Origin: Dryomyza anilis
Lineage: Eukaryota; Arthropoda; Insecta; Diptera; Dryomyzidae
Direction of reading: 5' to 3'
NCBI GenBank assembly: GCA_951804985.1
Contig: OX638135.1
Span: 40,949,564 to 41,013,563, forward strand
DNA length: 64,000 nt
Part shown: one piece after another, positions 44,937-56,400 of the stretch
Layout of the letters: the number at the start of each line of letters is the position of its first letter
How positions within the stretch are numbered: the stretch's first letter is position 1
The notes under the pieces: generated by a model
The model's input: only the letters and a program-made list of their open reading frames with translations
The model's database searches: none
Told to the model about the DNA's origin: nothing
Program-made: the position numbers and the translations under genes

Positions 44937-46682
44937 GGGCCATTCCACACCAAATCGACCAGCGCTTGAAACTCCCCTTTTTCGATTTTAATGAAACTGA
45001 TAAAGGGTATCGAGATATGCTTTGACCAATTTTTTTTTTTATTTTATTCGACCACCACTTCTGGACATACAGTGGATCAAAATTACAATAAATGGTCAAG
45101 TGATTTTCACTTTTGTTTGGTTATTTATATTTCAATATCTTTTAAAGTAGAAATGCTAGAAACTCCGTTGATGGCTCATTTTGAGGCCATCATTGCTCTA
45201 TGAACAAGTTATTAGAGCAATGAAGTTGTAACTTCTAAACTATAACATGTGGCCCGTGGGCATAGCACTTAAAATTTGATGTCCTAAAAAGGAACCTTTT
45301 TAAAATTCTGAATAAAATCACATATTTTGGTTGATTTAATATAAATGTTCATGCCAAATCTTAAGATGGTATTTTTGTTAATAATTAATATCATATGTTA
45401 ATAATTAATTTCCAAAATTTTTACATATTTTTTTTATTGAAAACAAAATTTTTTTTTTCCATATTTGTAATAACTTTTTTAATGAATTTGTAACTCTGAT
45501 TTCTAAAATGGCCTTATTGTCATCAAATTGAGATATATACCATTATTCCAAAAATGTAAATACTATATCCCAAATTAATATCTCAAAAAATAGATTCAAT
45601 ATCATAACACTGACGCCATTTTAGAAATCAATGTTGCATATATATTCAAGAATTATTGCAAATTTTACTGTAGAAAAAAATATTATATTTTCAATACAAA
45701 AAATATGTAAAAATTAATAAAATTAATTTTTAAAATATTGTTACGAAAATTCCGTCTACGGAAAACTGTTCTACAAGTTCGTATCTCTGGATTGTGTACA
45801 AAATAAAAACACTCTTATGTTTGGTTTAAATTATAACAACTAACTTTATTAATTCACTTTAATAAACAACTTTACTAATAACAAATTCAAACAACTGCTG
45901 CATGTCCCCAATTTAACTTGACAATTATCACACGAGATGCCCTCGACCACTTTACAATCACTACTGAAGTGAAGTACCCCAGATGCGGCTCCCTTATATA
46001 CTGCATGCATCAGTTCGACACGTTTCGACAAGCTTCGACTTGTTTCGAGAACCTTCTACTCGATTCGTGAATGACGCATGCTATTGGCATCTCATTCGCA
46101 CTCAAGTGTTTTTATGCGCTGATCTTCCATCTCTTTCTAACACATGCTTAGTGCGCTGAATTGTCTTGCGTCTCATTAATTATTGTTGATTGCTTGCACT
46201 ATGGGGCAAATTACCTCTTTTCCTAACAATATGATGCCATAAAAATACCATCTTTTAATTTGGCATGAACATTTATATTAATTAACCCAAAATATGTAAT
46301 TTTTTTCAGAATTTTAAAAAGGTTATTTTTTAAGGACACCCATTTTGAAGTGCAAGGATAATGACCACGGACCACATGTTCAAGTTAAGAAGTTACAACT
46401 CAATCGCTCCAAAAGCTTGTTATATTAGATTTAAAACGAGTTAACAACAGAGTTTCTATCATTTCTAATTTAAGAGTTATTGAAATATAAACAACCATAG
46501 AAAGGTGATTTAATGCCCATTTTTTGTAAGTTTGAACCACTGTATCTCTGGAAGTAGTGGTCTAAAAAATAAAAAAAAAAATTGGTCAATGCATGTCTCA
46601 ATAACCTTTATCAGTTCATTGAAATCAAAAAGGTGAAATCTCAAATTTAACTTTTGTTGATCGATTTGGTGTGGAATGGCCC
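44937..46682. mobile_element. Foldback element with >400-bp inverted repeats
   Basis: The left end GGGCCATTCCACACCAAATC and its inverse at the right end are perfect. Inverted similarity continues inward through ACTGATAAAGG, GACCAATTTTTTTTTTATTT, TACAGTGG, CATGTGG, AACATTTATATTAA/TTAATATAAATGTTCATGCC and AAGATGGTATTTTT, and finally the ATTTCTAAAATGGCC/GCCATTTTAGAAAT pair near 45,510 and 45,615. Without the inserted solo LTR the element would be about 1.25 kb and nearly one palindrome. ATGT directly flanks both ends and may be a 4-bp target duplication. It has no coding potential. Confidence 0.8.
45739..46228 (-). mobile_element. Gypsy-type solo LTR (490 bp)
   Basis: The termini TGTTAC...CTAACA (TGTTAG...GTAACA in the minus orientation) and flanking ATAT on both sides (45,735-45,738 and 46,229-46,232) indicate an LTR with a 4-bp target duplication, as in Ty3/Gypsy elements. 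Read on the minus strand it has a TATATAAG box followed by a leader and TTAATAAAG-type polyadenylation signals, which sets the orientation. No internal retrotransposon sequence remains, so it arose by LTR-LTR recombination inside the foldback element. Confidence 0.82.
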
Positions 46683-47471
46683 ATGTACTATATCAATTAT
46701 ATTTGTGTTAAAACAAATGTGATCCTTTTAAAATTTGAAAATAAATGACGTTGTTTTTATGATAATCTTCGCATAATAGTGTTTGCGTTTTGGTAGAGCC
46801 AACACTAAGAAAAAAATGACGTAAGAAAATTTTATTTAAATTTGATTTAAATACTTTTGTAATAAAATACGCAATACTCCATTCAAAAAATATTATGCGC
46901 GTATTTAATTTAAAATTTAATAAAAAAAGTATTTAATGTTATTACGTACGCATTTAAAATCATAATTTTAAAAATCTATTATATAAATAATTTTCACAAT
47001 ATTTCACTACGTTTTTTTTTTAAATTTAACCACTACAAAATTATGTAATATGTGACCATGTTTCCAGCTTATATTTAGAACCACAGTGAGTAATATACAA
47101 TTTTAGAAAAAAAGTAAAAAATAATTTAAATAATAATTTTAGCTGTTCCTTTACATGAAAAAATTAATTTTAAAATACCAATTGGCATGTTTATGATGTT
47201 GTGATTAAATAAAATTTTTATTACCTTAATAAAATGTAATTAAAAGAATTTCTTCAAATTTTATTACCTAAGTATTCAATTTAAATAAAAATAATTTACT
47301 ATAAATTTTTCTTACGTACGTAATAAATTTAAATGAAAAGTATTTCCTTCAAGTTTAAATAAAAAGTATTTAATTTAAATAAAAAAGACTATAGTCTTTC
47401 GACACATTTTTCACACGTATACGTGTGTTTATTATTTAAATTTATTATTTTTTTTCCATCAGTGTACTTAC
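46683..47471. other. AT-rich intronic sequence with possible MITE ends
   Basis: ACACTAAGAAAAAAATGACG at 46,803 and TTTTTTTTCCATCAGTGTAC at about 47,450 could be the ends of one AT-rich element of about 660 bp whose interior has several AATTTAAATAAAAAGTATTT words. The ends are only partly complementary, so support is modest. It adjoins the Cadps donor site at 47,472. Confidence 0.35.
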
Positions 47472-47647
47472 CACTGGCTGCTTCTATATAGTCGACCGTA
47501 TATCCGTCAAGTTGCATCATTTCTGATGGTTCAGACTTTTTCTCTTTGTAGCTGCACATGGCAAAAGTATACTGTGATACTTGTACTAAAACGAAATAAC
47601 GTTTTTTCCACTTTTTCCATACAGATTTACCAATCGCATAAAGATTA
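47472..47647 (-). CDS. Cadps: Cadps exon: first half of PH domain
   Basis: This exon encodes [40 protein letters not shown] and [18 protein letters not shown]. That is the N-terminal half of the CAPS PH domain, including the basic [12 protein letters not shown] strand typical of phosphoinositide-binding PH domains. The acceptor is TTTGTAG and the donor GTAAGT (consensus). The exon enters in phase 2 and leaves in phase 1, with the single G completed by CT of the exon at 19,166-19,372 to give Ala. The PH domain is therefore split between this exon and one lying 28 kb away. Confidence 0.95.
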
Positions 47648-47690
47648 CTACAAATAAAAATTTAGAAAAGTCATGTACACAAATTCAGAT

Positions 47691-47692
<2 letters not shown>

Positions 47693-47771
<79 letters not shown>
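47693..47771. repeat. (TA)n microsatellite inside a short Cadps intron
   Basis: This is an almost uninterrupted TA run of about 79 bp. It occupies most of the 129-bp intron between the C2-PH linker exon and the first PH exon. On the coding strand it lies between the GTAGGT donor and the sequence leading to the TTTGTAG acceptor. Such runs change length readily, so this intron probably varies in size between individuals (inference). Confidence 0.9.
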
Positions 47772-47774
<3 letters not shown>

Positions 47775-47776
47775 AC

Positions 47777-47883
47777 CCGCAATGTTTCATATTTAGTGGT
47801 TTGTCCATGCGACAGGCAATTTTTATGCGCAAGTCCTGATCCGGTAAATTTTTTGCCACAGCCATTCGATGCCATTCGGGCGA
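47777..47883 (-). CDS. Cadps: Cadps exon: end of C2, linker to PH domain
   Basis: This exon encodes [20 protein letters not shown] and [16 protein letters not shown], the linker between the C2 and PH domains of CAPS. The acceptor is CTCTAG and the donor GTAGGT. The exon begins in phase 0 and ends in phase 2 (GG, completed by T in the next exon). A different frame of the same stretch is also open, but it gives no CAPS similarity and no usable phase. The donor is followed at once by a long TA dinucleotide run that fills most of the 129-bp downstream intron. Confidence 0.93.
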
Positions 47884-47940
47884 CTAGAGTAAAATAATGA
47901 CAGCATAGTTGGTAATGTTGGTATGCAACACTTCACATAC

Positions 47941-48085
47941 CTTTGATGACAGCGGAGTAGGTTTGATCGTGACTTTGCCCAGTTCCTTGTCCTCCAGTGC
48001 TAACATACCCGGGTTTTCAGTGTATAACTTAACTTTTACTACAGGCAGTGGGTATGTCGTTGTGAAGTCTCCTTGTGTGTCCCAC
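47941..48085 (-). CDS. Cadps: Cadps exon: C2 domain, second part
   Basis: This exon encodes [20 protein letters not shown] followed by [20 protein letters not shown] and KPTPLSSK, the second half of the CAPS C2 domain. It enters in phase 2 (acceptor TTTAG before GTGGGAC) and leaves in phase 0 (donor GTATGT after TCA-AAG). Both phases match the neighbouring exons. The exon is 145 bp. A 491-bp intron separates it from the upstream exon and a 57-bp intron from the downstream one, so this part of the gene is still compact compared with the 28-kb intron further on. I see no stop or frameshift. Confidence 0.93.
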
Positions 48086-48576
48086 CTAAATGAGGTATTA
48101 GTTATTTTAGTTATATTAGTTATTATGTATATGCATATATATTGAGATTTTAAATATTGCCTCGAACTGGATGACAATGCAATATTAATGTTTTCTTGTC
48201 ATCTGGTTCATCATTATTCCATCGTCATGATTCCATATTAAAGACACTTTGAAACATGAATGTTTTTAGTTTAATAATATTAGGCCTTTCGAATTCAGTC
48301 AGAAGAAAATCTAACTGACACAAAAAATTTCATAATATTTATTAATATTAGAAATTCTTAATATAAAACGTTTTAAAGGTGAATTTTTGTAATGATTTAA
48401 AATGAAACGTGGGGCAGTGTATAATGTATTGGATCCTTAAATTTCACATTAAAAACGTTTTATATTGAAAAATATTTTATGTTTTCATATTTTTATTTAA
48501 TTATTTTTTTATTTTTTATAAATATAAATAATAAAAATTAAAAAAACTACATTATGGTAACACTTTATATATTTAC

Positions 48577-48807
48577 ATGGGCTTCGATGCCTCCGCCTGA
48601 TCAGTTTGTAATTTATCACCATTTTCCACCTCCATTGTGCAGTAGACGATGCGATTAGGGGCCAAGGACTTGAGCCCCTTCACTTCCATAACTATTACCT
48701 CCATTTGAAACGTTAGCACCACATCTAGCTTTGTAAGTTGCGTGATGCCTTCCTCGGAGTCACCTTCCAGTTTCGAAAGTGAGCCATGAGACCGAAGAAT
48801 CATTTTT
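48577..48807 (-). CDS. Cadps: Cadps exon: start of C2 domain
   Basis: This is the most 5' Cadps exon I can place. It reads through [14 protein letters not shown] and [13 protein letters not shown] to [20 protein letters not shown] and [13 protein letters not shown], which I recognise as the CAPS segment that opens the C2 domain. CAPS is a cytosolic and membrane-associated protein that primes dense-core vesicles (and, in flies, some synaptic vesicles) for calcium-triggered release. The donor GTAAAT directly follows AAG-CCC-AT, leaving phase 2, and the next exon supplies the G of the Met codon. The 5' boundary (acceptor ATAATAG just above 48,807) is my best choice but is less certain than the donor. 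An exon 5' of this must exist and lies beyond the window or in sequence I could not recognise. Confidence 0.88.
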
Positions 48808-51131
48808 CTATTATGTTAAACATATAATTAATTTGCTCCAAAAAATAGTGACATTATTTAATTAGAACTCCATTTGGATTTATTTTAAATTTTGTGGACG
48901 TAATTCAACGTCCACAAAATAGAATAATTTAATTCTACAGAAATATGGTTTACTTAAAATTGTTGAAAAATGCATTATATAATTTTAGAGATTCTCAATA
49001 TTCATGACTGGTACATATAAACTAGTAAAATTTAATTTTGACTTAAATTAAGGCACGCATGTGTAATAAAATCATGAAGTTAAAATTGTGTTTGTGCATT
49101 CATAAAATAGACATAAATTAGGCAGTACATAAATCTAAATAAATGGCTTTTTTGTTTTTTTTTTAAGATTTTAAAATACTTTTTAAACATAAATTACAAT
49201 TACTCCCTAATAAGTTTGTTAAATGTCATCATCTAAAAAACAAAAACATCCTTTATCCTTTGTATTAAGTTTTATTTAACTTCTTTTCATAGTTCAAACT
49301 TTTGAACTCCTTAACTTCTTAACTAAAAACAACTGAAACTAAATAACTAAAGCTTATATACTAATGATTAATCTAAATCTCAAGGATACTTTCCCCGCAT
49401 CATTTGCTAATTTTCTTTATCTTCACCTTTCGCCATAGTTCTCAACCCCACAGAAAAAAAATCTTCAATATGATGAATTTATTCATAAATATTATTAATT
49501 TTTTCACCAACTACCAGATTCATTATATTGTTACCACCGTTCATTAAATGACATATTAATGAATGCATTCATTATATATATGAACAAAATATTCAATACA
49601 ATGAATTTGAATTGAATATTTTGTTTTTGTCTATAATTTAAAAAAAAAAATATATATATATAAAATAATTCGAAAAAAAAGAGTTGTAAAAAGTTTATTT
49701 AAAATATAACAGTACAAAAATTATTCGAAAAAAAATGTCGGTAAAAAAAATTGAAAAAAAAAATGTTCGAAAAAAAATTGTAGAAAAAGAAATTTTTCGA
49801 AAAAAAAAAAATTTCGAAAAATAAAATTTTTTCGAACAAAATAATTTTTTTTTTTCAAAAATATATTTTTTATAAATTTAACTTTTTATTAATAAAAAGT
49901 TGCAATTATAATAAATATATTATAAAACATTTTACTAATTTATGCATGTCGAGCAAGCATTATATAAGAAATATCACACAAGAACTACTTTAGAACTGAT
50001 ATGTATGGCAAAAAATGAACGAAAAAAAAACATTTTTATAAAAATTTGGTTTAATGAACAGCGTTTTTCAATATGATGAATATATATGTTGTTAACACTA
50101 ATTTCATTCATTAAAAGTGGCATGATTTTGCTTTTAAATAAAAATGCTTTTAATAAAAAATATTATATAAACATTTTAGCAGCTAAAATTCATAAACATC
50201 AAAAGATGCCCACTACGGAAATACTAATAAAATGCATATAAATTACTGGCATAATACTGACATTCAAGAAGTTATTAAAAATGTAATTTTATACCCAGTC
50301 AGCCATTCGATTCGATATCGCTTCGAGATTGTTGCGAGATGTTATGGAATTCATTCGATATCGATTACGATTTCGTATCTATATTATACTACAATTCGTC
50401 CTAAGATGTTCGCAGATATCGTAACGAGATAATGAAGTTTATTCGAAACGAGAAAAAACGATTCTGGATCGATATCGCATCGATTGATTCGAAAAACATT
50501 TCGATATTGATGTGATAAATATCGTATCTTTTTCTTAAATTTTAATGTACAATAAATTTAAAAAAATAGTAGTGATAATGCAACGAGGTCGAATTTTTTA
50601 TCGCAGTTAGTTCGAGAAAACTTCGATAATTGAAGAGCTTCGAGACATGGCAGACTGGGAAGCTAAAACATTTAATTACTCTGTTCCACAAATAGAGGAT
50701 TGTTGGCCTAATCTGGAATGAAACCTATCAATTCTGGTTGATTTCGGTCTCCTGATTGCTTGCTGCGTACTCAGAATATTCCCCATTGGTACTTTATATC
50801 GCAAGTTATCGCACGATTTCGCCATGTGGCAGATACAAACTTTATCACAAAATAAAATATGAACCTTGCCCTACGTATAATTGGTAAAAAAAAATTGTGT
50901 TTTTATTTATGAATTTGTTCATCAATTTTATGAATTTTTCATTATTACTCAACCAATGACCAAATTCCTCCAATTTATGACTCGTTCATAAAACCGTTAT
51001 TAATAAGTTCATAATGTTGATGAACGCTTTCATAATATTTATGAAAAAATTAATGATATTATTTTCTTGTTCTATTTTTTTTTTGTATTTTAAAACTTTT
51101 TTTATTTTATTTTATTAATTTAATTTATTTA
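48808..51131. other. AT-rich Cadps intron sequence without genes
   Basis: Contents seen: a 13-bp hairpin at 48,890-48,921, a TTCGAAAAAA-rich stretch (49,670-49,870), a cluster of CGATATCG-like words (50,310-50,530), and weakly related TTCATAAATATTATTAA sequences in opposite orientations near 49,490 and 51,030. No Cadps exon or other gene is recognised. Confidence 0.45.
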
Positions 51132-51952
51132 TTATACCCTACACCTATGAAGGACAGAGTATATTAAGTTTGTGCAGATATTGTAACGCCCCTTAGGAGG
51201 CGTGTCCGGTATGATAAAGTATATATATTCTTGATCAGCATCACTACCCGAGTCCGTTTAGCCATGTCCGTCTGTCTGTCCGTCTTGCTGTCTTGCTGTC
51301 CGAATACAGAAAAACTTGAGAAATACTGATCAGAATGCGATGAAATTTCGTCTGAATATATTTTAGCCAAAAGTAGGAACTGAGTTTGAAAATGAGCCAA
51401 ATCCGTCAACGGACACGCCCACATCCCATACAAGTCACTTTTATATAACTCTTTAGAAACTAATAACTCGAAAAGTATACAAGATATAGTTATAAAATTT
51501 AAAACATATTGTTGTAATTTACCTTAAAATATGTGGTTCAAAACTGGGCGTAAACCGCTCACATTTTTTTTTCATTATTTCCCGGGTTTTCATAATGGAA
51601 AATTAAACCGTAAATTATTGAAATCAAATCTATGAAATATTCGCCTTATAAAATTTTGAATATAGGCGTGGTCCGCGCAATTATATTTTTCTATTTTTTT
51701 TTATTAGTACTACTTTTATATCAATTTTTAAAATTATGGGGATATATGACGTAAATTTCGGATATGTGAATAATATTCTGAGGGTGGGGAGGTTCAGCAT
51801 ATTTAAAAACTTCAAAATTGAGGTATGCAATTAAATATTCCACATTAATATCTCCACCAAAGGTGTAGGGTATTCCATAGTCGGGCCCGACCGACTATAA
51901 AAGTCCGCCCCATGTGACCGAACTTGCCCATGTGTCCTAACTTTCACAACTC
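51132..51952 (-). mobile_element. Divergent mini-me-like retroposon copy J
   Basis: The minus-strand layout is the same as in the other copies: a TATACCCTACACCTATGAAG end, TA tract and core (TATATATTCTTGATCAGCAT), then a short (GTCT)n tract, body, an AGTCGGGCCCGACCGACT hairpin and a CCCATGTG..CTAACTTTCACAACTCG end. The body is unrelated to copies A-I and includes ACGCCC-type words, so this is a separate subfamily. Confidence 0.7.
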
Positions 51953-53732
51953 GTTTTTTTAACTATTTACTCGCTGTTGCTGCCTATTGCTGCTGTTTGT
52001 TGTTGCGTGATATTAAGTACCTGCGGCGCACGTTTCTTTGGAGGTGTAAACAGCAAAGGAAACGATTCGGTCTATTTGTACGAAATGACATAGGAATAAT
52101 AAAACCTTAGAATTGTATCTGCTATCATCGACGCGTCGCAACGAATAGTCAAAACAATCACTGCGCGTCATGCGGCATGACGCTTCAGTATATAAAAATA
52201 TCTATTTATAGAATGCTCAAAATCGCTGCAGCACACAGTTGTAATATGTATTGATTATACACAATTACTCACATACGTACCTACCTTGTGTTGTATTTTC
52301 TATGCTCCTTTTTTCTTCCTTTTTTATTTTTCAGTATCGCCTTTATGCTCGGCTGAATTGCACGTGACGTGGAGGCTGCGCTGCTTTGCGTCAAAATATG
52401 AATACCTTAATGAACGCGTTTGTTATATCAAGTTTGCTCAAATTGTACGATTCGTATATACGACGAATAGTTCATAAATAGAATGATTTTTTTTAATATA
52501 TATTATGAACGGTGTCTCAATTAACGGCGTTCATTCCAATTATGAACAATTTTTTTCCGTGTACATATTAGTTTTTGCAAAAAATCAAAAAGAAATTTGT
52601 GTTACCAAAAAAGTGAATCGAGAGAAAAAAAAATGTTTCAAACTTTATCTAACTGAAATTTTTCGGAATATTGTTTATGAAATATTTGTTTAAAATGGAG
52701 GGAATTACATGCAGAGATATACAATTTCATACATATATAATGTAGTGGTGCTAGATGCAAAATCGAACAAAATTCTTAGCATCTGCTGTACTCATTATGG
52801 GAAAACATGATGGGGAAAATTGCACTGCGTAATCTCCTGGTGTGTATCTGATTCAGCAGGCTTTAATGGGTTAAAAAAATCAAATATACATCCGTCGTCA
52901 ACGAATGGTCCTGAGCGACTGAACTGAAATTTTTGTAAATTTGACATGAACAAACAGTTGTAATATGTATTGAATATTTTATTTTAATTAATGGCAGATT
53001 CGGAACTATTTTTCGTAAGAAGTATGAATTGTACCTTAATCATAATAATAAAGCTCATCATCATAATAATTAAGTAATAATAATATTGGTCGCGCAACGT
53101 TTGAAATCTAAATGAGAATAACATTTATTGCGAAGTAAGATTTTCATATATTGTGAAAGTTGTATTTTTAATCAAACAAAACAAAAAAATATAGATATAT
53201 AAATTTTGCGAAGCCTTCTCTGTGAAATGAAAATAAAGGCACATTTCGTTTACATAAAATATGTTTAGTTACACATTTTATATCATTCGATAAAATTTTC
53301 TTAAACGATGCAGATATTAAAATTGAAAACATATAAATGAAGACTGGTGTGAAGATAGTCCACGAGGCGAATTGGAAGATAGCCCACAATTTGAATTCGC
53401 CGCATTTTTTTTTTTTTTTTTTGCTTAAAAGTACAAAATATCATTATTTTATAGATAAATTCCATTATCTATGCAATTAAATGATCATTAATGCAGTTAA
53501 AATACCAAAAACTATACATTTTTGACGAATTAGCTGACTTTCAGTGCACTTCACGTGGCCATAGTATTTCAATGCAGATTGTGTTGCAATACTAAATTTT
53601 CGCATCCTAAAATAACTTAATAGTATAACAAAGGCATTAGAAGATATTTTTGGGGTCGGTTCACCTCAATATTAGGTGAAAACCTATATAAAACCGGTGT
53701 AAAATCACAAAAACACGTATTTTTCATAAGGT
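51953..53732. other. AT-rich intronic sequence
   Basis: It contains the second copy of the dispersed repeat (52,396-52,562). Otherwise no gene or clear element was recognised. Confidence 0.45.
52396..52562 (+). repeat. Dispersed repeat, copy related to 1,888-2,085
   Basis: GAATACCTTAATGAACGCGT, CGATTCGTATATACGA, TTCATAAATAGAATGATTTT and CGTTCATTCCAATTATGAAC are shared in order with 1,888-2,085. Confidence 0.6.
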
Positions 53733-56400
53733 ACTCATATTGAAATCAATTTTCCGAGACTTTAAGAAAAAACCTCATCGGGAATTTTTTTTTATAGAAA
53801 GCTAATAGTATAAGGAAACATATTCTATATTTGACATATACGATTTCAGGGGACATCGTACCGAAATCGGGCACTGAATTTGAAATATTAGTTTTATGAT
53901 ACAAAATATAGGGTGTTATATTTGAATGAATATTTTAAGAGTTATGAATATTTTCTCACCGTGTATTTTTTTTTTTTGTCAATACCCAACACTAATACAA
54001 AACTTTTCTGTAACCAACATATTCCGATTTATGGGGAGATCATATAGAAATCGGGCGTTGAACATAACATGTGGTTATTACACTTATTATTTTTTTTTTT
54101 TTAAACAACATATTTGAAGAAGACAAAAGTATAGAAAACGTAAACGGATTTTCAATATTTTTGATTCTAATGAAAGACTGTTTAATTATCTTACTTTAAT
54201 TTTTTTAAAAGTACCAGCCCACAATTTATTTTGAGTCCTTCATGGTTAAAATTGATGTTAAAAAAAAAGTCTAGATTTTTTTTATTTTTCACAAAATTAA
54301 CTCCAATATTAATGTACTATTTTTGTATTTTAAATGATTTTTTCACTGTGTATTTAATTTTAAACAATCGAATATGGTATTCTACAACTTTTATAGAGTT
54401 GGTGAACCATCAGTTTAGGGGACATAACTTCTAAATCTTGTCATTAACATGAAAAAAGTATATTTTACATGATGATTTTCAACCAATTTACAGATTTTGA
54501 GCCAGTAAGAATCTTTCTCCCAGTGTATTTTTTTATGAAATTGCTAATGACATTTGTAAACAGTTTTAAAATCGTTTAACCTCAGATTTAGGTAAAATAC
54601 ATAGAAAAAAAATAGTAATAACTGCAAAATATGTAAATTGGTCATATGGTACTCATATTGAAATCCAATTTCCGAGACTTTAAGAAAAAACCTCATCGGG
54701 ATTTTTTTTCTATAGAAAGCTAATAGTATAAGGAAACATATTCTATATTTGACATATACGATTTCAGGGGACATCGTACTGAAATCGAGCACTCAATTTG
54801 AAATATTAGTTTTATGATACAAAATATAGGGTGTTACATTTCTATTTTTATACCTTAAATGATTTTTTCACTGTGTATTTAATTTTAAACAATCGACCAT
54901 GGTATTCTACAACTTTTGTGGAGTCGGTATACCACCAGTACAGGGGAAATAACTTCAAAATCTGGACATAATCATGAGAAAAGTATATATTACATGAAGT
55001 TTTTAGACAAATTTACAGATTTTGAGCCAGTATGAAACTTTTTCACCGTGTATTTTTTTTTTAAATTTCTGTTAACATTTTTAAACAGTTCTAAATTTGT
55101 TTTACCTCAGATTTAGGAGAAAGACATAGAAAAAAAAATAGTAATAACTGCAAAATATGTGAATTGGTCATATGGTACTCATATTGAAATCGATTTTCCG
55201 AGACTTTAAAAAAAAACCTCATCGTGAATTTTTTTTTATAGAAAGCTAATAGTATAAGGAAACATATTCTATATTCAATATATATGATTTCAGGGGACAT
55301 CGCACCGAAATCGAGCACTGAATTTGAAATATTAGTTTTATGATACAAAATATAGGGTGTTATATTTGAATGAATATTTTAAGTGTTATGAATATTTTCT
55401 CACCGTGTATTTTTTTTTTGTAAATACCCAACACTAATACAAAACTTTTCTGTAACCAACATATTCCGATTTATGGGGAGATCATATAGAAATCGGGCGT
55501 TGAACATAACACTTATTATTTATTTTTTTTTGAAACAACATATTTGAAGAAGACAAAAGTATAGAAAACGTAAACGGATTTTCAATATTTTTGATTCTAA
55601 TGAAAGACTGCTTAATTATCTTACTTTAATTTTTTTAAAAGTACCAGCCCACAATTTATTTTGAGTCCTTCATGGTTAAAATTGATGTTAAAAAAAAGTC
55701 TAGATTTTTTTTATTTTTCACAAAATTAACACCAATATTAATGTACTATTTTTGTATTTTAAATGATTTTTCACTTTGTATTTAATTTTAAACAATCGAA
55801 TATGGTATTCTACAACTTTTATAGAGTCGGTGAACCATCAGTTTAGGGGACATAACTTCTAAATCATGTCATTAACATGAAAAAAGTATATTTTACATGA
55901 AGATTTTCAACCAATTTACAGATTTTGAGCCAGTAAGAATCTTTCTCCCAGTGTATTTGTTTTATGAAATTGCTAATGACATTTGTAAACAGTTTTAAAT
56001 TCGTTTAACCTCAGATTTAGGTAAAATACATAGAAAAAAAATAGTAATATCTGCAAAATATGTAAATTGGTCATATGGTACTCATATTGAAATCCAATTT
56101 CCGAGACTTTAAGAAAAAACCTCATCGCGAATTTTTTTTTATAGAAAGCTAATAGCATTAGAAAACATATTCTATATTCAACATATACGATTCCAGGGGA
56201 CATCGGACTGAAATGGAGCACTGAATTTGAAATATTAGTTTTATCATACAAAATATACGGTGTTACATTTGAATGAATATTTTAAGAGTTAAGTATATTT
56301 TCTTACCGTGTATTTTTTTTTTTTTGCAAATACTAAAATCTACCAGCCAACATTTTATTTTGAGTACTTCATTGTTAAAATTGATGTTAAAAATAGGTCC
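53733..56400 (+). repeat. Higher-order tandem array, about 1.43-kb period
   Basis: The block GGTACTCATATTGAAATC ... CCGAGACTTTAAGAAAAAAC ... GGGGACATCGTACCGAAATC starts at 53,733, 54,646, 55,176 and 56,076. Alternate starts are about 1,430-1,443 bp apart. A second block (TCCTTCATGGTTAAAATTGA, TAAAAAAAAGTCTAGA) lies at about 54,236, 55,671 and 56,370. Shorter and longer units thus alternate in a two-unit higher-order repeat. CACCGTGTATTTTTTTT words mark unit joints. It is non-coding; open frames of 80-90 codons on the minus strand are repeat translations. Confidence 0.85.

Larger units (their letters stand above)
19373..47471 (-). other. Cadps: 28.1-kb Cadps intron interrupting the PH domain
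   Basis: The exon ending at 47,472 (phase 1 donor GTAAGT) and the exon starting at 19,372 (acceptor TTTTTATAG) join to a continuous PH-domain reading frame. The 28,099 bp between them is therefore one intron. I found no further Cadps coding sequence in it. It consists of transposable elements, satellites and AT-rich filler, most of which are listed individually. Confidence 0.88.
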
